Shown: positions 1-7,809, counted from the first letter of the stretch. The stretch is 64,000 nt of DNA from JAPHTQ01 sp050299175 (GCA_050299175.1 JBNKVM010000036.1:1-64000), one strand, 5' to 3'. Made by a program: numbers and translations. Notes: generated by a model from the letters alone, not told the origin.

Positions 1-651
1 CGCATCAAGCATGATGGTGACCTTGTCGCCGACGGCCAGTCCCGGCAGTAATAACTCGGAGATCGACAGCTCCGCCAGCAGGGTGTCAGTGGAGGTGAGG
101 GAGAGCAGGTGGGTGAATTTGGCTGCTACGTCTCCCGGTTCGACCAGGCGCTGACTGATTACACCGGCAAAGGGGGCGGTGATACGGGTATTGTTCAGAC
201 GGGTCTGTAGCAGGTCTTCTTCGGCGACAGCGATATCGAAGGCGGTACGTGCCCGTGCCAGTTCATCCTCGGTGATTAGTTTGCTGTTCTGCAGCCGTTC
301 CAGTCGCTGCACATCCAGTTTGGCCTGCTTGCGTTGCGCGGTGGCTTTTTTCACTTCGGCGCGCAGCTGCGAGTCGTCCAGTTGCAGCAGCAGGTCACCC
401 TGTTTGACATGGTCGCCCTCATAGAGGGGTACCTTGTCTACCCGTCCCTCTTCCTCGGCGAGCAGTTTGACCTCCTGCTCGGCGCGCAGGGTACCGGTAC
501 GGTTAATCGACTGTCCCAGCGCTTGCCGGGTAACGGTGGTGGCCTCGATCTGCAGGGGAGTTGGCCCGGTCTTGGCCTTGTTGGCAGCGTTGTCGTCGCT
601 ACAGGCGCCGAGCAAAAGCGTCAAGCCCAGCAAAAGATAAAGCGGTTTCAT
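1..651 (-). CDS. RND efflux periplasmic adaptor (membrane fusion protein), 3' part off window
   Basis: Partial gene: the start (ATG at 651) is present and the reading frame runs off the window edge. About 217 N-terminal residues are visible. A lipoprotein signal with lipobox LLGAC sits near residue 16, so the protein should be anchored in the membrane facing the periplasm. Next come the first half of a biotinyl/lipoyl-like hairpin (LAEEEGRVDKVPLYEGDHVK), a coiled coil rich in Lys, Gln and Arg, and the second lipoyl half (TRITAPFAGVISQR). This is the typical architecture of adaptors joining an RND pump to an outer-membrane channel. The pump gene would be expected beyond the window edge. Substrate cannot be inferred. 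Confidence 0.88.
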   Translation of the reverse strand, partial: MKPLYLLLGLTLLLGACSDDNAANKAKTGPTPLQIEATTVTRQALGQSINRTGTLRAEQEVKLLAEEEGRVDKVPLYEGDHVKQGDLLLQLDDSQLRAEVKKATAQRKQAKLDVQRLERLQNSKLITEDELARARTAFDIAVAEEDLLQTRLNNTRITAPFAGVISQRLVEPGDVAAKFTHLLSLTSTDTLLAELSISELLLPGLAVGDKVTIMLDA

Positions 652-756
652 TGGCGACCGATCCTTAGCGGTTGAACTATGGCACGATACACTGCTCGTA
701 CTATGTCGCCAAGAGCGTAGCCTTCCCTGGCTTAAATACCCATTAACCCTGTCGCC

Positions 757-1125
757 TCAATGGTGATGATGGGCATCTCCATGACGGCAACCGATCGCAT
801 CGCCAACGGGGGCCAGGTTGCCGGCCAGGTATTCGTTTACCGCCCTGTCCGGATCTTTTTCGCCGGTAACGATGCCGATAATGCCTTTGGAGGCGAGGTG
901 CAGGTACATGCCCTGGCCCATGCTGCCGCTGATTAAGACCGCTGCAACATCCAGTGGGTGAGGCTGGTGTGCGGCACTCTCATGGAAAGATTGTTCCATT
1001 GGCAGCTCCAGCAGTTCTTTGTTGATGATCTGTTTGTTCTCAACATCGTATATCCAGTACTTGCGACAGCGACCGGCATGTTCAGTGACCTCGCGGCGGT
1101 TCTGACTGGTAACGGCTATTTTCAT
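757..1125 (-). CDS. NifX/NafY-type (dinitrogenase iron-molybdenum cofactor biosynthesis) family protein
   Basis: A 122-residue protein beginning MKIAVTSQNRREVTEHAGRC, the usual start of the NifB/NifX/NafY fold that binds Fe-Mo or Fe-S cofactor precursors. It has the family segment DVAAVLISGSMGQGM and ends in a His-rich tail (CRHGDAHHHH) that could bind metal. No nitrogenase gene is nearby, so a role in nitrogen fixation is not supported. Orphan members of this family occur in many anaerobes and sulfur bacteria with unknown function. Upstream, between this gene and the cyd operon, lies a palindromic repeat. Confidence 0.82.
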   Translation of the reverse strand: MKIAVTSQNRREVTEHAGRCRKYWIYDVENKQIINKELLELPMEQSFHESAAHQPHPLDVAAVLISGSMGQGMYLHLASKGIIGIVTGEKDPDRAVNEYLAGNLAPVGDAIGCRHGDAHHHH

Positions 1126-1182
1126 TGTTCATTCTCCAGATAAATAAGGGTGGGCATCCTTGCCCTGAGTGACAAAAATTCA

Positions 1183-1309
1183 TCTCAAAATTGTTCTCGT
1201 CCCCTGATGCTGTGTTGCAAAGCCTGCTCCGGTACTCATTTACTATCTGTAAACTCCGTTCCTCGCAGGCTCTGCGCCTTGCCTCAGGAAACGAGCCCTA
1301 ATTTTGAGA
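1183..1309. repeat. Palindromic intergenic repeat, copy A
   Basis: About 127 bp bounded by inverted ends TCTCAAAA (1183-1190) and TTTTGAGA (1302-1309), with nested inverted segments and a central hairpin formed by TCATTTAC and GTAAACTCC. The reverse complement aligns along its whole length with 62642-62793. Shared blocks include CGGAGTTTAC, GTAAATGAG, ACCGGAG and GCTTTGCAACACAG. It lies 13 bp beyond the stop of ybgE and upstream of the NifX-like gene. It looks like a non-coding MITE or REP-like element; a short ORF across it has no protein-like features. Confidence 0.8.
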
Positions 1310-1322
1310 AGAATGTTGTTTT

Positions 1323-1661
1323 TCAGGTCGCGCTCTGGGTTAGAAAAATTCCATAACCCATCAGCGGCCAGCCGATAAAAGGATTAAAAACGACGCGCCA
1401 GATCGCCATGCGCGGCACGAAGCCGACGCCGTGAACGAAGCCTATGGCAATGCCCCATAACAGCAGGCTTAACAGGCTGTGATTCACGTCGCTGATGGAA
1501 ACAGCGAGCGCCCGCGGAAAGATCAGGATCAGTGCCGACAGGGCGATGGCCAGCGAAATGGAAATCAGGCGCGACCAGAATGGATTGGGATAGGGGATGC
1601 GCCACTGCGCATCCCCACCTGTTGCCGCCATGTTAATGAGCGCTTTCGTCGTCATTGACAC
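1323..1661 (-). CDS. ybgE: Cyd operon protein YbgE
   Basis: A 112-residue membrane protein with three hydrophobic segments (about residues 31-50, 60-85 and 92-108) and the family motif around GFVHGVGFVPR. YbgE is the small membrane protein encoded at the end of cyd operons; its role in cytochrome bd assembly is poorly defined. The chosen start overlaps the end of cydX by 29 bp, which fits translational coupling; an internal Met 11 codons in is an alternative. It is the last gene of the cydP-cydA-cydB-cydX-ybgE operon. Confidence 0.85.
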   Translation of the reverse strand: MSMTTKALINMAATGGDAQWRIPYPNPFWSRLISISLAIALSALILIFPRALAVSISDVNHSLLSLLLWGIAIGFVHGVGFVPRMAIWRVVFNPFIGWPLMGYGIFLTQSAT

Positions 1662-1746
1662 CGCTCTCCGACTCCAGCCACATCACGTTGATGATGCCGA
1701 AACTGCAGGCCAGCAATACACCAAGTATCCAGGCGAAATACCACAT
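1633..1746 (-). CDS. cydX: Cytochrome bd oxidase small subunit CydX
   Basis: A 37-residue protein, MWYFAWILGVLLACSFGIIN then a polar tail, with one transmembrane helix. MWYF at the start and a W-L-E near residue 23 are hallmarks of CydX, which packs against CydA and stabilises the hemes of cytochrome bd in the inner membrane. It starts 17 bp after the cydB stop and is preceded by a good ribosome-binding site (GAGAGAG on the coding strand). It is shorter than most gene-calling cut-offs and easily missed. Confidence 0.92.
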   Translation of the reverse strand: MWYFAWILGVLLACSFGIINVMWLESESGVNDDESAH

Positions 1747-1763
1747 AACACTCTCTCCTCTTA

Positions 1764-2906
1764 TTAATAGGCTTCGTGGTCGTGCGCACGAATGTGTTCG
1801 ACGGTGACCCGACCCCACATGGCACGATAAGTCCAGGTGGTGTAGGCAAGGATGATCGGCACGAAGATCATTGCTGCCCAGAACATTACCGTCAGGGTCA
1901 GGTGACTTGATGGTGCATCCCACACAGTCAGTGAACTGACCGGTGAACTGTTCGACGGCATAACGAACGGGAACATGGAGAACCCGGCGGTGAGGATCAC
2001 CCCGGCCATCGCCAGTGAACTGGTGAGGAAACCCCAACCCGGACGATTGACCCATGCCAGCAACGCGGTGGCCAGTGCGCCGAGCAGACCAAGCAGCGGT
2101 GCCGCCATCATCCACGGATATTTGGCGTAGTTGCTCATCCATGCGCCTTTGGCCATGACTACTTCTTTAGCCAGCGGATTCGGCAGCGCATCCAGCGGCG
2201 GTTGGGAGACAATGCGGAAACCATCGATACCCATATAGAGCCAGACACCGGCCAGGGCGAAGGCAGCGAACATCACCAGCGAACCACCAATGGCCGCCAT
2301 GCGCGCACGTTCCTGTACCGGCGAACCGGCACGCATCTGCAGCCATACCGCGCCGTGGGTCATCAGCATGGAGAGGCTGACTACCCCGGCGAGCAGGGCG
2401 AAGGGCCGCAGCAGACCAAAGAAGCTGCCGCTATAGCTTGGACGCAGAAACTCGTCCAGCTCGAACGGTACGCCGAGGATCACGTTGCCGAAGGCGACAC
2501 CGAACAGCAGAGCCGGAACCGCACCGCCGACGAACAGACCCCAGTCCCAGGTGTTGCGCCAGCGCGGGTCTTCGATCTTGCTGCGGTAGTCGAAACCGAC
2601 CGGACGGAAGAACAGCGCGAACAGCACCAGCAACATGGCGATGTAGAAGCCGGAGAAGGCGGCGGCGTACACCGCGGGCCAGGCAGCGAAGATCGCCCCG
2701 CCTGCGGTGATGAACCAGACCTGGTTGCCGTCCCAGTGCGGGCCGACGGTATTAATAATGATGCGTCGCTCTTCATCGGTCTTGCCGAGGAAGGGCAGCA
2801 GTGCCCCGGCTCCCATGTCGAAGCCGTCGGTGACGGCGAAGCCGATCAGCAACACGCCGACCAGTACCCACCACACCAGTTTCAGTGTTTCGTAATCGAG
2901 GATCAT
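1764..2906 (-). CDS. cydB: Cytochrome bd ubiquinol oxidase subunit II
   Basis: A 380-residue polytopic membrane protein, close to the E. coli length of 379. The N-terminal signature (LIGFAVTDGFDMGAGALLPF) and the segment VGPHWDGNQVWFI are characteristic of CydB. It pairs with CydA to form the quinol-oxidising, oxygen-reducing cytochrome bd, a high-affinity terminal oxidase that generates proton motive force without proton pumping. Its start codon overlaps the cydA stop (ATGA), as expected for equimolar expression. Confidence 0.96.
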   Translation of the reverse strand: MILDYETLKLVWWVLVGVLLIGFAVTDGFDMGAGALLPFLGKTDEERRIIINTVGPHWDGNQVWFITAGGAIFAAWPAVYAAAFSGFYIAMLLVLFALFFRPVGFDYRSKIEDPRWRNTWDWGLFVGGAVPALLFGVAFGNVILGVPFELDEFLRPSYSGSFFGLLRPFALLAGVVSLSMLMTHGAVWLQMRAGSPVQERARMAAIGGSLVMFAAFALAGVWLYMGIDGFRIVSQPPLDALPNPLAKEVVMAKGAWMSNYAKYPWMMAAPLLGLLGALATALLAWVNRPGWGFLTSSLAMAGVILTAGFSMFPFVMPSNSSPVSSLTVWDAPSSHLTLTVMFWAAMIFVPIILAYTTWTYRAMWGRVTVEHIRAHDHEAY

Positions 2907-4486
2907 GGGTTTACTCCTTGAGGCAGCGCCTGGTTACCGGATTGTTCGGAGTGGTAACGGCCGCTATGCAGACTGCTCGGACCGAGACGGGCGAAGCGGA
3001 ACATCAGGTAGAGTTCAACCACCAGCAACAGGGTGTAGAAGCCGATGAAGCCGGCAATGCTGAAGTAGAGATCGCCCGTGCCCAGGGTAGAAGTACTGAG
3101 ATGGGTCGGTAGCACTTCACCGATGGACCAGGGTTGACGACCGTACTCGGCGACGAACCAGCCCAGTTCGGAGCTGATCCACGGTAGCGGAATACTGAAC
3201 AGCGCGGCCTTGAGCAGCCACTGTTTGCCGCCGGTGCGCCGCTTGGCGCAGTTCCAGAAGGCCAGGGCGAATAGCACGATAAACCAGAAGCCGAGCAACA
3301 CCATCAGGCGGAAGCTCCAGAACAGCGGCGCGACTTTGGGAATGGTGTCGTCCACCGCCTGCTGGATCTGCGCAGGTGTCGCATCGGAAACATTGGCGGT
3401 GTACTTCTTCAGTAGCAGGCCGTAACCGAGATCCTTTTTCACCTCTTCGAAGGCGGCGCGGGTCTGGTCATCGGTCTGGCCGCCGCGCAGTTTCTGCAAC
3501 AGGTCGTAGGCGACCATACCGTTGCGGATACGTGCTTCGTGCTCCAGCTTCAACTCCTTGATGCCCTGGACCTCTTCATTGGTGGAGCGGGTGGCGATCA
3601 GGCCCAGTGCCCAGGGGATCTTGATCGCACCGTGGGTGGTCTCGTTCTCCTGATCCGGGAAACCGATCAGGGTGAAGTCGGCGGGTGCCGGTTGTGTTTC
3701 CCACTCGGCCTCAATCGCGGCCAGTTTGGTCTTCTGCACGTCACCCAGCTCATAACCGGATTCATCACCCAGCACCACAACCGATAACGCCGAGGCGAGG
3801 CCGAAACCGGCGGCGATGGCAAAGGAACGGCGGGCGAAGGGAATGTCGCGCCCCTTGAGCAGGTAGTAGGCGCTGATACCGAGAACGAACATCGAACCGG
3901 TGACGTAACCGGCGGAGACGGTATGGACGAATTTCACCTGGGCGACCGGGTTGAGCAACAGTTCGGCGAAGGAGGTCCTCTCCATACGCATGGTTTCGAA
4001 ACTGAAGTCGGCGCCGACCGGGTTCTGCATCCAGCCGTTGGCCACCAGGATCCACAGTGCCGAAAGGTTGGAGCCAAAGGCGGTGAGGAAGGTGACCAGC
4101 AGGTGTTGTCGCTTGGTCAGGCGATCCCAGCCGAAGAAAAACAGACCGATGAAGGTCGATTCAAGGAAGAAGGCCATCAGGCCCTCAATAGCCAGCGGCG
4201 CACCGAAGATGTCACCGACGTAGTGGGAGTAGTAGGCCCAGTTGGTGCCGAACTGAAACTCCATGGTGATGCCGGTGGTGACCCCCAGAGCGAAGTTGAT
4301 ACCGAACAACTTGCCCCAGAACTTGGTCATGTCCTGGTAGACCTGCTTGCCGGTCATCACATAGACCGACTCCATGATCACCAGCAGGAAGGAAAGTCCC
4401 AGCGTCAGTGGGACGAAAAGGAAGTGGTACATCGCGGTGAGTGCAAATTGCAACCGCGAGAGGTCGACGACCGTCTCGGTAACCAT
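2903..4486 (-). CDS. cydA: Cytochrome bd ubiquinol oxidase subunit I
   Basis: A 527-residue subunit I (E. coli 522). It begins with DLSRLQFALTAMYHFLFVPL, where His21 corresponds to the heme b595 ligand, and carries the conserved block SSELGWFVAEYGRQPW near residue 440. The long hydrophilic Q loop for quinol binding spans roughly residues 250-375. All three hemes are held here or at the CydA-CydB interface. It lies three bases downstream of cydP and upstream of cydB, on a transcript probably started by the sigma-54 promoter at 4784-4798. Confidence 0.97.
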   Translation of the reverse strand: MVTETVVDLSRLQFALTAMYHFLFVPLTLGLSFLLVIMESVYVMTGKQVYQDMTKFWGKLFGINFALGVTTGITMEFQFGTNWAYYSHYVGDIFGAPLAIEGLMAFFLESTFIGLFFFGWDRLTKRQHLLVTFLTAFGSNLSALWILVANGWMQNPVGADFSFETMRMERTSFAELLLNPVAQVKFVHTVSAGYVTGSMFVLGISAYYLLKGRDIPFARRSFAIAAGFGLASALSVVVLGDESGYELGDVQKTKLAAIEAEWETQPAPADFTLIGFPDQENETTHGAIKIPWALGLIATRSTNEEVQGIKELKLEHEARIRNGMVAYDLLQKLRGGQTDDQTRAAFEEVKKDLGYGLLLKKYTANVSDATPAQIQQAVDDTIPKVAPLFWSFRLMVLLGFWFIVLFALAFWNCAKRRTGGKQWLLKAALFSIPLPWISSELGWFVAEYGRQPWSIGEVLPTHLSTSTLGTGDLYFSIAGFIGFYTLLLVVELYLMFRFARLGPSSLHSGRYHSEQSGNQALPQGVNP

Positions 4487-4489
4487 TCT

Positions 4490-4687
4490 CTACTCCTGTA
4501 TCGCTAATCGGATTGTTGGGGGAGTGGTGGACTGGCGGGAGTCACCCAACAGGCGTTGGCCGACCGTCTGGTCGGTGACCTCCTGTTTAACGGGTTGGTC
4601 AAAGAAGGCGTGCCAGATGATAAAGAGCGCCGCCAGCTTGAGTAGCAGCACCGCTGCCAACTCGCGCACCAGTACCTGTTTCCACAT
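4490..4687 (-). CDS. cydP: Putative small cytochrome oxidase subunit CydP
   Basis: A 65-residue protein with one transmembrane helix (about residues 8-28: RELAAVLLLKLAALFIIWHA) followed by FFDQPV, matching the small family annotated as CydP found upstream of cydA in some Proteobacteria. Function is inferred from genomic association with cytochrome bd. It is the first gene of the operon, with AGGAGC-like Shine-Dalgarno sequence just before ATG. About 85 bases separate it from the predicted transcription start. Confidence 0.75.
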   Translation of the reverse strand: MWKQVLVRELAAVLLLKLAALFIIWHAFFDQPVKQEVTDQTVGQRLLGDSRQSTTPPTIRLAIQE

Positions 4688-4783
4688 ATTCAGCTCCTAA
4701 ATGGAAATAAGCAGTGATCGACGGTGGAGAGGGTGGGGGGAACCGACGACCACTGCTGCCCGAGTTCGGACAGCCAGTTGATT

Positions 4784-4798
4784 GCAAACTAAGTGCCA
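4784..4798 (-). promoter_or_regulatory. Sigma-54 (-24/-12) promoter of the cyd operon
   Basis: On the minus strand the sequence reads TGGCAC, five bases, TTGC, an exact match to the sigma-54 consensus with correct -24/-12 spacing. It points at cydP with a predicted transcript start near 4772. The divergent neighbour at 4970 encodes a sigma-54 activator, which makes a chance match unlikely. No experimental evidence. Confidence 0.8.
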
Positions 4799-4933
4799 AT
4801 TGTGACGCAGTGCGCAGTGGCGATTGTTAAAGCCCGTCGTGGCGCCATCTAAGTTATTGGTGGCGTTAAAAATTCATACATTTTAAAAGGTTATTATGGG
4901 TCTGATTTTTAGTGTTATATGCCAATTATGACG
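4794..4933. repeat. Direct repeat pair TGCCAATT(G/A)TGACG flanking the cyd regulatory region
   Basis: Two copies, 4794-4807 and 4920-4933, identical at 13 of 14 positions and 126 bp apart, which is close to twelve helical turns. The first overlaps the -24 element of the cyd sigma-54 promoter. The second lies just upstream of a candidate -10 (TATACT at 4936-4941) for the divergent regulator. They could be binding sites for that regulator. Confidence 0.5.
4817..4865. promoter_or_regulatory. Three phased GTGGCG boxes, candidate activator binding array
   Basis: GTGGCG occurs at 4817-4822, 4839-4844 and 4860-4865, spaced 22 and 21 bp, about two helical turns each. All three therefore face one side of the helix, between the cyd sigma-54 promoter and the divergent activator gene. 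Position and phasing suit an upstream activating sequence; the identity of the binding protein is inferred. Confidence 0.4.
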
Positions 4934-4969
4934 GTTATACTGTTGCTATTGACATAGCTGGGTGGGGAA

Positions 4970-6316
4970 ATGACACAGCTTGAATCGCTACCGTATGGCA
5001 TACCGCTGAGTGAACTGCGTGGAATGCTTGAGGTGTTCCATGATCCGGCAGCCTTGATCTCGCCTGACTACGAGGTGCTGGCTGGCAATAGCCGTTATTT
5101 GGCTGAATTCGGTGCAGCGCTGAGTCCGGGCAAGTCTGCTCACTGCTATCAAGTTTCACATCATTACACCGTGCCCTGCGATCAGGCGGGAGAGGACTGC
5201 CCTCTGCGTCTGGCGCGCGGCAGTGGTCAACCCGCCCGCTTGCTCCATCTCCACCATACTTCGCGCGGCGAGGAGCATGTGGATGTGGAGATCTACCCAC
5301 TGTTCAACGGCGACGGTGATATTCATTTTTATCTGGAGGTGATGCGTTCCAGTCGCCTGGCAAGTCAGGACCCGGGTGCGGGACCTTTGTTGGGTCGATC
5401 TACCGCCTTCAATAAAGTGGTCGGGCTGGTCGAGCGGGTGGCACCCAGTGAGGCGACGGTGTTGTTACTTGGTGAGTCGGGCACCGGCAAGGAGTTGATT
5501 GCCTCGGCGATCCACGATGCCAGTCTCCGCGCCGGCGGTCCCTTCGTGCCGGTTGAATGTTCCGGACTGACCGAGACCCTGTTCGAGAGCGAGCTGTTCG
5601 GTCACGAAAAGGGCGCATTCACCGGCGCGGTGAGTCGCAAGATTGGATTGGTGGAAGTAGCCCGGGGCGGCACTCTGTTTCTCGATGAAATCGGCGACGT
5701 CCCGCCTGCGCTGCAGGTGAAGTTGTTGCGCCTGCTCGAAACCGGCACCTATCGCAGGGTGGGTGGTATCGAGGTGCAAAAGGCCGATTTTCGTCTGGTT
5801 TGCGCCACTCACCGCGATCTGCGGCAGATGGTCGCGGCAGGGGAGTTCCGTCAGGATCTCTATTACCGTCTCAATACCTTCCCTATTGAATTGCCACCGC
5901 TACGTAAACGACTGGATGACCTCTCGTTGCTGCTGGAGAATCTTTTGAAGCGCTTTGCCCCGGACCGTGAAGTTAAAGTATCGCGTGAGGCACTGAACTG
6001 TCTGAAAGGGTATCCCTTTCCCGGCAATATCCGTGAATTGCGCAATATCATCGAACGTGCACTGCTGCTGGCCGACGGTAATCTGATCCTGCCGTCACAT
6101 TTGCCGCCAGAGTGTAGTGATGAGCTGAGTGGCAGTGGCGCGCCAACGCCTTTTCCCGATGAGCTTGTACCACTGGAACAGGCCGAGGCACGTTATCTCC
6201 GTTGGGCTACGGCTCGCTTCCAGGGCGAAAAACGCCAACTGGCCGAGAGGCTGGGTGTCAGCGAGCGCACCCTTTATCGAAAACTTAGTGAACTGGGCCT
6301 TACCTCGCCACGCTAA
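4970..6316 (+). CDS. Sigma-54-dependent transcriptional activator, probable regulator of cytochrome bd
   Basis: A 448-residue bacterial enhancer-binding protein. Residues 1-120 form a PAS-like sensory domain with cysteines at 59, 70 and 77 (pattern Cys, ten residues, Cys, six residues, Cys-Pro-Leu). The central AAA+ domain has Walker A GESGTGKE near 168, the sigma-54 contact loop GAFTGA near 215 and the Walker B-like LFLDEIGD. The C-terminus (about 412-448) is a Fis-type helix-turn-helix. The start is supported by GTGGGGA seven bases upstream. It is divergent from the cyd operon, which has a sigma-54 promoter, so that operon is its likely target. The cysteines suggest redox or metal sensing. 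Confidence 0.9.
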   Translation: MTQLESLPYGIPLSELRGMLEVFHDPAALISPDYEVLAGNSRYLAEFGAALSPGKSAHCYQVSHHYTVPCDQAGEDCPLRLARGSGQPARLLHLHHTSRGEEHVDVEIYPLFNGDGDIHFYLEVMRSSRLASQDPGAGPLLGRSTAFNKVVGLVERVAPSEATVLLLGESGTGKELIASAIHDASLRAGGPFVPVECSGLTETLFESELFGHEKGAFTGAVSRKIGLVEVARGGTLFLDEIGDVPPALQVKLLRLLETGTYRRVGGIEVQKADFRLVCATHRDLRQMVAAGEFRQDLYYRLNTFPIELPPLRKRLDDLSLLLENLLKRFAPDREVKVSREALNCLKGYPFPGNIRELRNIIERALLLADGNLILPSHLPPECSDELSGSGAPTPFPDELVPLEQAEARYLRWATARFQGEKRQLAERLGVSERTLYRKLSELGLTSPR

Positions 6317-6451
6317 CTTTACATTTCTTGATGTGATTTCTGTCATTCTGCGCTTCTATACTATTCATAGAGTTGGTGCGCTGAATTACCGCCGCTCTGG
6401 ATAGCCTGCAATGCAGGTGTGCCTAATTTTCCTTCCCCTGAGAGGTGCAAG

Positions 6452-7060
6452 ATGAAAAATCGTAGTGCAGCAATTTCTCTGGGCGTGCTGGCTATCATTG
6501 CCGGCACTACCCTCCAGGCAGAAGAACTTCCTTCGCGTGGCCCGATTCCGTTCACAGCTTATGACAAGGATGGCAATGGTATGGTAAGTGAAGCGGAATT
6601 TAATGCGGTACGTGCCGAGCGCATCCGTCAGCGTGCGGAAGAGGGTATGCCAATGCGCAACGTGGGTAATGCACCGGCTTTCTCCGCTTTCGACAGTAAC
6701 GGCGATGGACAATTAACTCAGGAAGAATTATCTGCCGGTCAACGTGCGCAGATGGGACAACGTGGTGGTGCTGGTATGGGCCCTGGTGCCGGGATGGGCC
6801 CCGGGGCTGGTATGGGACAGGGACGAAACATGCCTGCGTTTTCCGATTACGATCTAGATGGCAGTGGCGTTATCGGTGAGCAAGAGTTTTATGAAGCACG
6901 TAGCAAACGTATCCGTGAACGGGCACAGCAAGGTTACCAAATGCGCAATCTAGGCAATGCACCGAATTTTGCTGATATCGATACAAACGGTAATGGCACA
7001 ATAGAAGTTGAAGAGTTTCGTCAGCATCAACAGCAGCATTACCAGTTGCGTAATCGCTAA
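6452..7060 (+). CDS. Secreted EF-hand calcium-binding protein
   Basis: A 202-residue protein with a signal peptide (MKNRSAAISLGVLAIIAG to TLQAEE) and four EF-hand loops: DKDGNGMVSEAEF, DSNGDGQLTQEEL, DLDGSGVIGEQEF and DTNGNGTIEVEEF. A Gly-Met-Pro-rich linker with repeated GAGMGP joins the two pairs. The sequence around the first and third loops is also duplicated (RIRQRAEEGMPMRNVGNAP against RIRERAQQGYQMRNLGNAP), showing internal duplication of an EF-hand pair. The start at 6452 is chosen over an upstream one because of the GAGGTG ribosome site and signal peptide. Its function beyond calcium binding is unknown. Confidence 0.88.
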   Translation: MKNRSAAISLGVLAIIAGTTLQAEELPSRGPIPFTAYDKDGNGMVSEAEFNAVRAERIRQRAEEGMPMRNVGNAPAFSAFDSNGDGQLTQEELSAGQRAQMGQRGGAGMGPGAGMGPGAGMGQGRNMPAFSDYDLDGSGVIGEQEFYEARSKRIRERAQQGYQMRNLGNAPNFADIDTNGNGTIEVEEFRQHQQQHYQLRNR

Positions 7061-7218
7061 CAAAAAAGGAAGGCAATGCCTTACTTTTCTATTGTGACGC
7101 TGATGGTGCACAACACTGATTGCTGGCCTATGCTTGGGATGGAGCACTTCCGTCTTTGGAAGTGTTTGTATTACCCTGCAGAATAGGCACGATATTAATG
7201 AGTAAGAGGAGCAAGCGG

Positions 7219-7590
7219 ATGTTGAACAAAGCTACAACAACAATTCTACTTTTTTCAGTACTGACGGGAAGTAACGTTGCCGTGGCAGCGGATTCAAACG
7301 CAAAAGAGGTGGATAAAGGGCGTGCGATTTATGCGCAGCGTTGTTTGCACTGCCACGGTGAAAAGGCGGACGGTAAAGGTCATCTCATTGACTTCCTCAA
7401 GGTATCACCAGCCGACCTCACGTCTCTTCAGGGACAGAATAAGGGATGTATCACCGAGCGTGTTCTGAAGGCTGTGCTGGGACGTCACGCTACCGGCAAT
7501 AAGGAGCAAAAAATGCCGTTGCTCAAAGATTATCTGAGCCCGGAAGATGTTTATTCTGTTAGCGAATTCATTAAATCGATACAAAAATAG
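7219..7590 (+). CDS. Class I c-type cytochrome, periplasmic
   Basis: A 123-residue monoheme cytochrome c. It has a signal peptide (MLNKATTTILLFSVLTGSNV), a heme-binding CLHCH motif about 35 residues after the predicted cleavage, and a candidate axial Met in QKMPLL near the C-terminal helix. AGAGGAG eight bases before the ATG at 7219 decides the start; an in-frame ATG at 7198 lacks such a site. It probably carries electrons in the periplasm. A strong terminator follows. The EF-hand gene upstream is separated by about 158 bp, so co-transcription is uncertain. Confidence 0.88.
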   Translation: MLNKATTTILLFSVLTGSNVAVAADSNAKEVDKGRAIYAQRCLHCHGEKADGKGHLIDFLKVSPADLTSLQGQNKGCITERVLKAVLGRHATGNKEQKMPLLKDYLSPEDVYSVSEFIKSIQK

Positions 7591-7611
7591 TTTGTACTGT
7601 TGCAGATAGCT

Positions 7612-7645
7612 ATCCCCGTGGTGCTGGCGCTACGGGGATTTTTTT
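7612..7645 (+). terminator. Rho-independent terminator of the cytochrome c gene
   Basis: Stem ATCCCCGT (7612-7619) with ACGGGGAT (7632-7639), followed by seven T. Confidence 0.9.
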
Positions 7646-7680
7646 GCGCGTTGTTATGAAAGTAGATATTGAATGGGAGT

Positions 7681-7757
<77 letters not shown>

Positions 7758-7809
7758 GAAGCTCGTGATTATACGAAAAAAAGCTCGTCCAGTCTCTTTA
7801 CCATACAAT

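Noticed and set aside
1150..1356. 68-codon frame over repeat copy A
   Set aside because: It lies inside the palindromic non-coding repeat, which aligns with copy B where the frame is not kept.
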